Source: Paenibacillus turicensis (GTDB lineage: Bacteria > Bacillota > Bacilli > Paenibacillales > Paenibacillaceae). From it: 64,000 nucleotides of DNA. Each line of letters opens with the position of its first letter. Position 1 is the first letter of the stretch. This document shows, in pieces, positions 55,279-63,940 of the stretch. The notes beneath the pieces are model-generated. The model saw nothing but the letters and a program-made list of their open reading frames with translations. It was not told where the DNA came from and ran no database searches. The stretch lies in the NCBI RefSeq assembly GCF_017873435.1, contig NZ_JAGGKG010000017.1, positions 56,515-120,514 of the forward strand, read 5' to 3'. Made by a program: the position numbers and the translations under genes.

Positions 55279-57858
55279 TTATGAAGTCTTACTCGTGGAC
55301 TGATACCATTTTTGAAAATGAAGCTGGTTTTGCTTGCGACGATTTTCTAGCTTACAGCGTTGACAGTACTTTTGCCGATTAGAGGTGATCTCGATCCGTT
55401 CCCCACAGCATTCACATTGTGCCAAATGTGTTCCCACATTACGATGCAGATTTTGCACTAAAATATCGCCAAAGCATTCCCACAACGTGGTTTTATAGCT
55501 TGATTTTTTATGTACATATAGGTACTGCACAAGGACATCTGTAATGTAGGTGGGTTCTTTTCCAGTCAAGCTGATCAGTTGTGTTCGTATATGCTGATAC
55601 ACTTGGAGTAGGGCAGGGTCCTCGTCATGTTTGATCATAAAATGACTGCGCTGATCTAGTTCTGTATAAAGCTCAATAAGTTGTGGATCTATTTTCACAT
55701 TTGCGTCCTGCATTAAGCTTTGATAATGAAAGGTTCCTATATTTTTAGCTTGAAATTGCAGTCTTGGATTAGGGATCAAAGACTCTAGCTGATTGACCAC
55801 ACTTTGATTTATTGTCTCAATGCCCCCAGACTCCTTGTCTTTTGCATAATAAAAAAAGTGAGGCACACGTTTTGCTGTATATGTACTAATTTGCTCGTGA
55901 ATATGGGGTGGTCGCTTTGGCTTGTACAATGTTTTGGCGTAGTCAATCGTAAAGTTATTTTCCATACACAACCACTTAATCGCCTCTAATTTGATGACTG
56001 AGCTGTTCCATATTTTACTAATGTTGTTGCTGATCACGCCAATATTTCCACCCGTATAAGCAGCTTGTAAACCATTAAAAATCGCCTCGTTCGTAATCCT
56101 TTCATCTGCCGCCTTTGCCATCTTATAGTAGAGCGGAACGGTATTTTGCATGTGACGTTTGGCAACTTCAATCAAGGTAGGCTCTGCACATACTAGACTT
56201 TTATCTCCGTCCACATCAAACATAAGTAATTTACTAATCGTATCGTGTACACTGGTGTATAAACCGTTTGTGACAAACCAACGACTACGCTCCTTACTCA
56301 CAACATTGCGCCGAACTGCATGTTCCCGATACAAATGAGGGCTTCGCAAGCAATCCACCTCGGTAGCCGCTTCAAATAGCTTGCAATAAACCTCGCCATC
56401 CTGTAACAAGCCCTTGGGCAGAACATGCCCTAATATTAAATGCTCACAAAAGGCATACAGATCAGGACAAATAAACGTGTATTTCCCTTCTATATCTAGC
56501 TTTCCTGCACGCGCCTCCTTGACCATCTTTCGTTTTACACTTTTTAAAATTTCTTTGCTGTATGTATCTTGTAGCATTTCAGGATAAACCTCTAATGCCT
56601 GTTGATAGTAGTTTTTATGACGATTTGCAGGCACCACACCTAAAATCCGTAGCATGGCTTGCTTATCCTTGCCAATTTGCCCAATCTGCTGAATCGTTGG
56701 TTCACATAACGCCGCTAGTTCATTGGTTGTCATCTCACTTAACGATTGTAGAACCTGATAATTGAGCTTTGCATCTGCAAAATAGGTTTCCTCCTCATTA
56801 CAGTACCCAGCCTCACACTGATGTTGCTTATAAAACTGACGGTATTGCTCCCAAGAGTCATAATAGTTCCAGAGCTTAAATTGACTGCGTGTAAAAATAA
56901 CCTCAATCTTTTCTGCGAGGAGGTCATGCTCCTTCCCGTAAATGTCCTTTACAACCCCATACTTGTTGCCCGTTTTTTTGTTTTGCTCGCGTATAAATTT
57001 ATCGAAAGGGAAGGGAACAAGTAAGCCTTTTACCCAAGGCAAACGAATCATTTTGCTTCTCTTACTTTTCTTTGGCAAAATCATGCCACAGCCGTCTGTA
57101 TGATTGATAGGAATCGACATGTGTTGTCTCGTAATCTGATAGGTGCTTTCATCAATATAATCAAATTCCCCAGTAACTAGCGTCTCCATATCCTCTACTA
57201 CAATGGCTTTATCAATATCAAAATCATGCCAGACTTCAGTAGCCGTCGAACAAAGTGCCAGGTAAGCTAGAAATTTATTAATATTGATGCCTCCTTTGGC
57301 ATTGATCGTTGTTTTGCTTAATCCACACATCAGCGTGGGCTGGTGCTTTATAAATACGTCCTCTTTAATAAACATTGTTTTTTTATTGCGGATTTGACCG
57401 GCGCTTGCAGTAAAGCACACATATTTATTTCCCTGAAACCAAAAGCCATCCTGAATCAAATTTTTTAAAATATCAAAATAATACGTTTTGACGACTAAAA
57501 TATCGGTACTTAATGTATTAGTTTCAATCCCTATTGTTCTAGTAAGCACCGACTCAAATATTGAAATTTGATAGCGGGGTTGCGTGATAAAATCCTCTGT
57601 TAACGTCCTCATCTGCTCATTTTTTTTAATTTCTGTCGCTAGCTGCTCTTTTAAACGTTTAATGCGGCTTTGATTGCTCTCTTGATGTTGTGCTAGCTTG
57701 ACGGCGTTATAAGGTGCATTTTTGCTCTCCATCAACCTCTTAATCTGCTTCCGAAATACATAAGCTCGTAATAAACGATGATGTATTTTTTGCTCATCTG
57801 GATGATAAAAGAAGCTAGTATCCACACTGTAAATTTGGACCTGCTTTTGTAAATTCAT
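55279..57858 (-). CDS. Single-chain two-barrel RNA polymerase (YonO/QDE-1-like)
   Basis: 859 residues from ATG 57858 (GGGGGG site upstream). Hallmarks of the two-double-psi-barrel family shared by SPbeta YonO, eukaryotic RdRPs and cellular RNA polymerases: first barrel HTDGCGMI (from about 254) with VKGLLVPF (K277); catalytic DVDGD (548-552) in LLMFDVDGDKS; GNIGVISNNISKIW (604-617); IDYAKT (638-643). A C-terminal zinc ribbon has C815, C818, C832 and C835. YonO is a DNA-dependent polymerase for SPbeta late genes; by analogy this enzyme may transcribe the tail genes. Own sigma-A promoter, terminator downstream. No homology to T7-type polymerases. Confidence 0.88.
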   Translation of the reverse strand: MNLQKQVQIYSVDTSFFYHPDEQKIHHRLLRAYVFRKQIKRLMESKNAPYNAVKLAQHQESNQSRIKRLKEQLATEIKKNEQMRTLTEDFITQPRYQISIFESVLTRTIGIETNTLSTDILVVKTYYFDILKNLIQDGFWFQGNKYVCFTASAGQIRNKKTMFIKEDVFIKHQPTLMCGLSKTTINAKGGININKFLAYLALCSTATEVWHDFDIDKAIVVEDMETLVTGEFDYIDESTYQITRQHMSIPINHTDGCGMILPKKSKRSKMIRLPWVKGLLVPFPFDKFIREQNKKTGNKYGVVKDIYGKEHDLLAEKIEVIFTRSQFKLWNYYDSWEQYRQFYKQHQCEAGYCNEEETYFADAKLNYQVLQSLSEMTTNELAALCEPTIQQIGQIGKDKQAMLRILGVVPANRHKNYYQQALEVYPEMLQDTYSKEILKSVKRKMVKEARAGKLDIEGKYTFICPDLYAFCEHLILGHVLPKGLLQDGEVYCKLFEAATEVDCLRSPHLYREHAVRRNVVSKERSRWFVTNGLYTSVHDTISKLLMFDVDGDKSLVCAEPTLIEVAKRHMQNTVPLYYKMAKAADERITNEAIFNGLQAAYTGGNIGVISNNISKIWNSSVIKLEAIKWLCMENNFTIDYAKTLYKPKRPPHIHEQISTYTAKRVPHFFYYAKDKESGGIETINQSVVNQLESLIPNPRLQFQAKNIGTFHYQSLMQDANVKIDPQLIELYTELDQRSHFMIKHDEDPALLQVYQHIRTQLISLTGKEPTYITDVLVQYLYVHKKSSYKTTLWECFGDILVQNLHRNVGTHLAQCECCGERIEITSNRQKYCQRCKLENRRKQNQLHFQKWYQSTSKTS

Positions 57859-57897
57859 AGGTTGCCCCCCTGTGTATAAAGCCATTATGAATAGTTC

Positions 57898-57978
57898 ATT
57901 GCCATTATGGTACTGGAAATCGAAATAACAACGACTTACATGACAATCTCATTTCTTTTTATATTGCCAATACGGTAA
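57898..57978. promoter_or_regulatory. Pair of near-identical repeats, candidate operator
   Basis: ATTGCCATTATGGTAC (57898-57913) and ATTGCCAATACGGTAA (57963-57978) share ATTGCC-A-TA-GGTA. The second overlaps the -10 of the polymerase promoter and the -35 of the opposing promoter. The pattern suggests repressor binding. Confidence 0.5.
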
Positions 57979-57992
57979 TATTATCATATAAT
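57964..57992 (+). promoter_or_regulatory. Opposing sigma-A promoter for the 88-residue gene
   Basis: TTGCCA (57964), 17-bp spacer, perfect TATAAT (57987-57992). It overlaps the minus-strand promoter, so the two cannot fire at once. Confidence 0.65.
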
Positions 57993-58006
57993 AGAGTTAT
58001 AATCAA
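57978..58006 (-). promoter_or_regulatory. Sigma-A promoter of the polymerase gene
   Basis: On the minus strand TTGATT (58006-58001), 17-bp spacer, TAATAT (57983-57978). Host polymerase would therefore make the phage-type polymerase first. Confidence 0.65.
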
Positions 58007-58053
58007 ACATACGTTCCTATAATTAGTGGGGGATTGGAGGGTGGATTTCTACA

Positions 58054-58320
58054 ATGGAGAGAGGACTTAACCATAACTATGAAGCTGAGCAGGTGCTAAT
58101 TCCAATAGGTAAAATTCTGCTGTATCCAATAGAGGAAGGTGAGCAAGGTCAACAAGCTCATATCAAAGTGAAGTGTAGTCGAATAGAGCGTCAAGGACGG
58201 CGAATCTGCTACCAGTTTGATTGGCAGGATCCTGAGGGGGATTGTGATTGGAGCCCTGTATTTGAGGTGCGTAGCAGTGAAGCATTACTTCGATTTTTTG
58301 GTGAACAGCTCGCCTCATAG
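58054..58320 (+). CDS. Small protein of unknown function, divergent from the polymerase gene
   Basis: 88 residues, soluble and acidic, no recognised family and no helix-turn-helix. Beta-type core LIPIGKILLYPIEEGEQ and YQFDWQDPEGDCDWSPVFEVR followed by a helix EALLRFFGEQL. GGAGGG lies upstream of the ATG. It is driven by a promoter that overlaps that of the polymerase, so it may belong to the tail system as an antagonist or modulator; inference from geometry only. Confidence 0.55.
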   Translation: MERGLNHNYEAEQVLIPIGKILLYPIEEGEQGQQAHIKVKCSRIERQGRRICYQFDWQDPEGDCDWSPVFEVRSSEALLRFFGEQLAS

Positions 58321-58381
58321 AGGAAAATTAAATCAATAGCAAAACAGCAAAAAAGAGGAAGCGAATATTGGCTCTTTATTT

Positions 58382-58567
58382 AAATTAGTGGTTGACAACC
58401 ATCCCAAGCTAGCGAAGGGACAGAGGGATTCTGGAGAAGTGAAATGTTCGTCTCTTAAAACCAGATTTTTACAATAAAATAATCAACTATGAAATCTGGT
58501 TTTAACAACGATCGGAAGAACCCTCTGTCTCGAGCCTTCCATCTCCATTGTTGACAACCACTAATTT
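58382..58567. repeat. MITE-like palindromic element, copy C
   Basis: 186 bp with 18-bp terminal inverted repeats (one mismatch) AAATTAGTGGTTGACAAC / GTTGACAACCACTAATTT, and an inner pair TTAAAACCAGATTT / AAATCTGGTTTTAA. Direct repeats CGAATATTGGCTC flank it at 58362-58374 and 58578-58590, like a target-site duplication. Confidence 0.85.
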
Positions 58568-58605
58568 TATTTGAACCCGAATATTGGCTCCCTCTTACAG
58601 CTTCA

Positions 58606-60924
58606 TTACTCTGGCTCAACGCCCCAGACGAGCTGTCCATTTCGATATAAGGTCACTTTAGACCAATCACTAAATGAGGTTTGGGTTCCTTTATAGGAGT
58701 AATCGTTATTTTCGTTAAAATTGCTCCAATCTGATTTGTGAAGGCGTGCTTGAATACTGCCTGAGTCGCCATTTGCTGCAATAGTACCTGCATCAGCCTT
58801 AAATGAAATTTCGATATAATGATCGGCTCCCTCTACTGCTGGGGTAACAGCGACCACTTTACCTAGTACATTTGCATTGCCAATCTGCGCATAATCTATA
58901 AAGAAATTAAACCCAGGTGCGTTATCAGCGGTAAACCAATAACGAAGAGTAAGATTTGCTAAATCTACAGGCTGACTACCATGATTCACAATTTTAAAAT
59001 TAGGATTAATTTGGTTATCTAACGCATTGCTGTCTCCTACACGATATTGAATGGATAACTCCCCAGTTTCGACCGGTTCACTGGTTGGCGTAGCGGAAAT
59101 AGGTGAAGTTGCATTGCTTTCACCAACCGTATTGATAGCCGCAATGGTGTAGTAATACGTTGTTCCATTACTTACCGTTGTATCGCTGTACGTTGTCCCA
59201 TTCACGGTTGCGATCGTTGTAAACGGACCACTTGCCGTTAATGCTCTTTTAATTTGATAGGAGTCTGCATTTGTAACCTTATTCCAAAATAAATCAATTT
59301 GGCTATCGCCTGCTTGAGCTGTAAACCCCGTTGGCACAGCAGGTGCTGTTGGGCCCGCGGGTACATCTACAATTGCCCAATAGGCAGGCTTAGCTTTAAG
59401 CTGCTCATCAAACAATAGCGGCCAGTTGTTACGTACAACAGGGAAGGTACGGAGCCATGTGTTGGCATCATCCTTGCCCCATACGGTCACGTTAGTAATC
59501 GTATCGGTATGACGTTTGAAAATATCAAATAATTGCTTGTAAACTTTAGCTTGATTTTCACTAATATCATTTGGCAAAGTTTCATAGGATTGAGAATCGC
59601 TGTGATATACACTCACATCTAGCTCTGTAATATGACTTTCTAAATTAAGCGCTTTAAATTTCACAATGGAGGCTTCAATTTCGCTCATGGAAGGATAATA
59701 GATGCTCACATGCATCTGATGACCTACACCATCAATTGGAATATTTTTAGCTTGTAAACGCTGAATTAAATTGTATAATGCCTGTAATTTTGCTGGTTCG
59801 TGCGTGTTGTAATCGTTAATAAACAGCTTGGCATCTGGATCGGCTGCATGAGCATATTCAAACGCCTTTTCGATAAATTCTTCACCTGCAATTTGATACC
59901 ATAAGCTACGGCGCAAGCCGTCAGGCTGAGCAGGATCAATCACCTCGTTCACTACATCCCACGCATAAATTTTTCCTTTGTAGCGCTCCATTACAGTGTC
60001 AATATGGTTTTTCATGCGAGCATAAAGCACCTGCTTGCTCACTAAGTTTCCTGCGTTATCGTAAAACACCCAGTTTGGTGTCTGAGAGTGCCATACTAAT
60101 GTATGACCGCGCACTAATTGTCCATTGTCTACGGCAAAGTCAACGGCTGTATCTGCACCTTCAAAGTTAAATGCATTTTCAGCTGGCTCTGTCGCATCCC
60201 ATTTTAAAACGTTACCTGGTGTCACTGTATTAAAATGCTTCTTTATTAAATCTGTATCTCCCTTTGTATATAGCTCACTATTTGTAAATGCGGTGCCAAA
60301 GGAGAAATCATTTGCAAATATATCCTTTAAGGATGGAATATTCTCCTCGATTTCAAGTGGAGGTGCTGCAGGTGCACGCTCTAACGTAAAATCATCTAAA
60401 TAAAACGATTGTGTTGCACTGCTTGGAACCTCGAAGTAAACCGCGATATTATCAACCGGCTCCAAAAATTTATAAGTTGCCTCTAGCTTTACCCAACCTG
60501 ATGAGTTTGCATTGGCATTTGTAACATTTTCATAATACGTATTAGAAGGGGTTGTGCGTTGTAAGGACATATAGATTGGGGTATTACCTGCGCCTTGGGG
60601 TAACTTCACCCACGCTTTAAAAATATACGTATTCCCGAGCTCCATCTCATTGGTAACGTCTAAAGTAGGGCCATGCCATTCCATAGATCGATCCGTAATG
60701 TGCAGTCCGTATGAGCCTGAGCGGGCAGCTGCCGCAGTTGCACTCAATTGCTCTGTTGTGCCCCGAGCTGCCCAGTTTTGTAACGTACCATCTTCAAAAT
60801 CGCTTTGAATCAGAAGGGTATTGTTGGCATGTGCCGTTGAACCGGTAGCAAGGAAAGGGAGAAAGAGACATAAAATAAGTAAATAATTAAGCGCTTTCAA
60901 ATAAGGCCTTTTGGTAATCATCAT
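58606..60924 (-). CDS. Secreted GH10 endo-1,4-beta-xylanase with CBMs
   Basis: 772 residues from ATG 60924 (GGAAGGAG about 10 bases upstream; the earlier ATG at 60933 is too close). Signal peptide cleaved near AHA (about 33). A CBM22/CBM4_9-type module (about 37-182), GH10 catalytic domain (about 200-522) with acid/base E327 in WDVVNEV and nucleophile E434 in ITELDVS, a fibronectin type III domain (about 530-615) and a C-terminal cellulose-binding CBM3-type module (about 625-772). Degrades xylan outside the cell. It stands alone between the tail cluster and rib. Confidence 0.92.
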   Translation of the reverse strand: MMITKRPYLKALNYLLILCLFLPFLATGSTAHANNTLLIQSDFEDGTLQNWAARGTTEQLSATAAAARSGSYGLHITDRSMEWHGPTLDVTNEMELGNTYIFKAWVKLPQGAGNTPIYMSLQRTTPSNTYYENVTNANANSSGWVKLEATYKFLEPVDNIAVYFEVPSSATQSFYLDDFTLERAPAAPPLEIEENIPSLKDIFANDFSFGTAFTNSELYTKGDTDLIKKHFNTVTPGNVLKWDATEPAENAFNFEGADTAVDFAVDNGQLVRGHTLVWHSQTPNWVFYDNAGNLVSKQVLYARMKNHIDTVMERYKGKIYAWDVVNEVIDPAQPDGLRRSLWYQIAGEEFIEKAFEYAHAADPDAKLFINDYNTHEPAKLQALYNLIQRLQAKNIPIDGVGHQMHVSIYYPSMSEIEASIVKFKALNLESHITELDVSVYHSDSQSYETLPNDISENQAKVYKQLFDIFKRHTDTITNVTVWGKDDANTWLRTFPVVRNNWPLLFDEQLKAKPAYWAIVDVPAGPTAPAVPTGFTAQAGDSQIDLFWNKVTNADSYQIKRALTASGPFTTIATVNGTTYSDTTVSNGTTYYYTIAAINTVGESNATSPISATPTSEPVETGELSIQYRVGDSNALDNQINPNFKIVNHGSQPVDLANLTLRYWFTADNAPGFNFFIDYAQIGNANVLGKVVAVTPAVEGADHYIEISFKADAGTIAANGDSGSIQARLHKSDWSNFNENNDYSYKGTQTSFSDWSKVTLYRNGQLVWGVEPE

Positions 60925-60933
60925 AATAATCAT

Positions 60934-61332
60934 TACTCCTTCCTGAAATCGTAATAGGGTGTAACGATGAAGGTCTGAATCATGATGATAAACAGCTTGT
61001 CAGTTATTTTCGCGCATCACCTCCTTTAAAGTAGAGTGATCAGATGAAAGATGCTTGAGGTTATTGAGAGAGTAATTATAATGTATTTCAAAGTGTGATT
61101 AAGCCAGAACTGAGTATGGTAGAAACATTCTTGGAGTAAATGAAAAGTGTCATAATAGAGGATGAATTTATGAGATGTAAATGTAAGTAAGAGGGTTATT
61201 ATCCATTTATAAATAAATAATACTATATAAAGAATTATATTCATAGTAGTGAATTTTTTTACATTTAATTAGAGATGGGATTGATTTTTAAATTATTCAG
61301 TGATAGTATACTGTTTAAATCAAATATTGATT
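60934..61332. other. Intergenic region upstream of the xylanase and riboswitch
   Basis: AT-rich, no convincing gene. On the minus strand AAAGGAGGTGAT (61016-61027), a perfect anti-Shine-Dalgarno match, precedes a five-codon ORF about 90 bases before the xylanase start. No strong promoter was found by eye in either direction. Confidence 0.5.
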
Positions 61333-61546
61333 TATCCTTCGGGGCGAGGTGCAATTCCTCACCGACGGTGATGCTTAGGTAATATGATTGATAAAGGTTG
61401 CTATAGTAAAGCTGATGTAGAGCTATAGTAGCGATCGTTGCCTAAGACAAGTCCGTGACCCGTATAGCTAATGACTTACGTTATTGCTATATGGCTGAGC
61501 CGGTGTGATTCCGGGACCGACAGTATAGTCTGGATGGGAGAAGGAG
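61333..61546 (+). promoter_or_regulatory. FMN riboswitch (RFN element)
   Basis: All conserved RFN blocks are present: CCTTCGGGGC, GGTGCAATTCCTCACCGACGG-type P2 arm, AGTCCGTGACCC, GCCGGTGTGATTCCGGGACCGACAGT in two arms, and TCTGGATGGGAGAAGG at the 3' P1 strand. One variable arm (about 61374-61446) is enlarged to a long hairpin. FMN binding would repress the downstream rib genes. Confidence 0.96.
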
Positions 61547-61793
61547 TGACGATAGGGACATTTAATCTGTGTACTTTATTAAACATAAAGGAATACGGTT
61601 ATTTGACTTATCACACAAAGTAAAGGAATTAGTTTATGGTGTTATTTTACGTGACGTAATTAGGCGGTAGCTTTTTTGCGTACCCGTAGCTAACCAAGTT
61701 GCTAATTTTAGTTTGTGCTAATTTTCACAATGAGTTTATTGTGAATTTAAATAGGCATAAAATTGCTTTGTTTGTCATGGATATCTCTCACAC

Positions 61794-61834
61794 GCCCCTG
61801 CCAGATTTAGGTAGGGGCTTATTTGTATTGTTTT
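61794..61834 (+). terminator. Riboswitch expression-platform terminator
   Basis: GCCCCTGCC pairs with GGTAGGGGC (one wobble) across a 7-base loop, followed by TTATTTGTATTGTTTT. It sits about 250 bases after the aptamer and 54 before ribE. The rest of 61547-61793 has no gene. Confidence 0.75.
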
Positions 61835-61887
61835 GGCTCAATTTTTCAAGATTGAGTGTCATTTTCAGAACGAAAAGAGGTGAAATT

Positions 61888-62547
61888 ATGTTTACAGGCC
61901 TAGTAGAAGAAGTAGGGACAATGACGGGGATGCGGCGTCAAGGAGAAGCAATGAGTCTGTCAATTGCCGCAAAGCATATTATGGCAGGTGTTCAGTTAGG
62001 GGACAGCATTGCAGTAAATGGCGTTTGTCTCACAGTCACTCATTTTACGAAGGAGCAGTTTACAGTAGATGTCATCCCACAGACTTATCGTAACTCCAAC
62101 CTAAAGGATTTAAAGTCTGGAAGCAAGGTCAACTTGGAGCGTGCGATGTTAGCTGGGGCAAGGTTTGGGGGACATATCGTACAAGGACATGTGGATGGCA
62201 TTGGCGTCATTACAGGATTACATCGAGATGGCAATGCGTATGTGTATGAGATTAAACCGAACACTCGTGATATTTTTAAGTTTTTATTGCCAAAGGGCTC
62301 GATTACAGTGGATGGGATCAGCTTAACGGTGTCAGACGTGGGGGAAGACAAATTTACGATATCAATCATTCCTCATACTCGTGCTGAGACGGTACTGCAA
62401 TATAAAGCGCTAGGCGATACTGTGAATTTAGAAAGTGACATTATTGGCAAATATGTTGCACATTTACTTCACTTTAAGGATTCCTCTGTTGCTGAACGTG
62501 AGGGAAAGGTCAATGAATCCTTTTTGATGGAGCACGGATTTGTATAA
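61888..62547 (+). CDS. ribE: Riboflavin synthase, alpha chain
   Basis: Dismutates 6,7-dimethyl-8-ribityllumazine to riboflavin. 219 residues with two lumazine-binding halves: [26 protein letters not shown], then [18 protein letters not shown] and IIPHT. ATG 61888 follows AAAAGAGGTG; the frame is open upstream to 61699 but homology starts here. First gene after the riboswitch; ribD, usually first, is absent. Confidence 0.95.
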   Translation: MFTGLVEEVGTMTGMRRQGEAMSLSIAAKHIMAGVQLGDSIAVNGVCLTVTHFTKEQFTVDVIPQTYRNSNLKDLKSGSKVNLERAMLAGARFGGHIVQGHVDGIGVITGLHRDGNAYVYEIKPNTRDIFKFLLPKGSITVDGISLTVSDVGEDKFTISIIPHTRAETVLQYKALGDTVNLESDIIGKYVAHLLHFKDSSVAEREGKVNESFLMEHGFV

Positions 62548-62561
62548 GGAGGCAATTTGAA

Positions 62562-63779
62562 ATGGAAGGGCAAAATGAGTTTAATACGATTGAAGAAGCG
62601 TTAGTCGATTTACAGCAAGGTAAAGTGATTATTGTGGTAGATGATGAAAATCGTGAAAATGAAGGTGACTTTATTGCACTAGCTGAAAAAGCAACGCCTG
62701 ATGTCATCAATTTTATGATTACCGAGGGACGTGGACTTGTCTGTATGCCAATTACCAAGGCAAGGGCAGCTCAGTTAAATTTACCACCGATGACAATGCA
62801 AAATACAGACAGTCATGGAACAGCGTTTACGATCTCTATTGATCATAAAGATACAACTACGGGCATTTCCGCATTTGAGCGCTCACATACGGCACAAGCA
62901 ATTTTAGATCCTGCGGCAACCCCAGCCGATTTTAAAAGACCTGGTCATATGTTCCCTTTGATTGCTGTGGATGGGGGCGTATTACGCCGACCAGGGCATA
63001 CCGAAGCCGCGATCGATTTAGCGAAATTGAGTGGCGCTTATCCAGCAGGGGTCATTTGCGAAGTGGTGAAGGCAGATGGACAGATGGCAAGGTTGCCAGA
63101 TCTAATTACTTATAAAAATGAACATAATATGAAGCTAATTACGATTCAGGATTTAGTTGCGTATCGCCTCAAGCATGATAAGCTGGTTCATCGTGAGGTG
63201 GAAGTGAAGTTACCTACAGACTTTGGAGACTTTAAAGTGATTGCGTACCGAAATGAAGTGGATGATAAAGAGCATGTGGCAATTATAAAAGGCGACTTAA
63301 GTACTCCATCACAGTCTTTTCCGCTTGTAAGAATACATTCAGAATGCTTAACAGGGGATGTGTTTCACTCTAATCGTTGTGATTGTGGTCCACAGCTAGA
63401 AGCGAGCTTAGCTCAGATTGAAGCTTCAGGACATGGCGTATTGCTGTATTTGCGTCAAGAGGGACGAGGAATTGGACTCATGAATAAGCTACGGGCTTAT
63501 AAACTTCAAGAAGAGGGACTCGATACTGTGGATGCAAACCTCAAGTTAGGCTTCCCAGCAGATGCACGTGATTTTCGGATCGCAGCTCAAATATTAAAAG
63601 ACTTGGGTGTCACCAAAATCAAGCTATTAACAAACAATCCCCGCAAAATTACCAGCTTGCAGGAGGTAGGTATTGAAGTTGAGGAGCGTGTTCCTATTCA
63701 AATTACACCGAGTGAGCATAATGCCGCCTATTTAAAAACTAAACAAGGCAAGCTTGCACATTTACTGGATTTAGAATAA
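62562..63779 (+). CDS. ribBA: Bifunctional DHBP synthase / GTP cyclohydrolase II
   Basis: Makes both precursors of lumazine synthesis. 405 residues: RibB half (about 1-200) with [11 protein letters not shown] and GHMFPLIA; RibA half (about 205-405) with [21 protein letters not shown], whose cysteines bind zinc, and [16 protein letters not shown] site; 14 bp after ribE. lumazine synthase (ribH) is not seen before the window ends. Confidence 0.95.
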   Translation: MEGQNEFNTIEEALVDLQQGKVIIVVDDENRENEGDFIALAEKATPDVINFMITEGRGLVCMPITKARAAQLNLPPMTMQNTDSHGTAFTISIDHKDTTTGISAFERSHTAQAILDPAATPADFKRPGHMFPLIAVDGGVLRRPGHTEAAIDLAKLSGAYPAGVICEVVKADGQMARLPDLITYKNEHNMKLITIQDLVAYRLKHDKLVHREVEVKLPTDFGDFKVIAYRNEVDDKEHVAIIKGDLSTPSQSFPLVRIHSECLTGDVFHSNRCDCGPQLEASLAQIEASGHGVLLYLRQEGRGIGLMNKLRAYKLQEEGLDTVDANLKLGFPADARDFRIAAQILKDLGVTKIKLLTNNPRKITSLQEVGIEVEERVPIQITPSEHNAAYLKTKQGKLAHLLDLE

Positions 63780-63798
63780 GAATTCAGTATTTAAATAA

Positions 63799-63940
63799 AA
63801 ATTAGCTGTTGACAACGAAGGTTATGGAGGCTACAGAACAGAGAGTTCTTCCGATCGTTATTAAAAACATATTTCTTATATTCATACAATTTGATTGTTG
63901 AAATCTGATTTTAAGAGCATTCCTGTATTCCCTTAAATTT
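63799..63940. repeat. MITE-like palindromic element, copy D (degenerate)
   Basis: The left end AATTAGCTGTTGACAAC matches the terminal repeat of copies B and C. The next part is similar to the inverted right arm of copy C (GTTCTTCCGATCGTT, then AAATCTGATTTTAAGAG). The right terminal repeat is not recognisable. It starts about 20 bp after the ribBA stop. Confidence 0.65.

Noticed and set aside
55279..57858. RNA-dependent RNA polymerase for an RNA-silencing or defence system
   Set aside because: Motifs are shared with eukaryotic RdRPs, but there is no Argonaute, nuclease or defence gene nearby, and phage relatives such as YonO use DNA templates.
26916..57885. Complete inducible prophage
   Set aside because: No capsid, portal, terminase, integrase, replication, repressor or lysis genes were found, and no att-site duplication was recognised at the edges.
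61026..61244. 72-residue hydrophobic ORF on the minus strand
   Set aside because: AT-rich sequence in an untranslated leader region, no suitable ribosome site at its start and no recognisable family.
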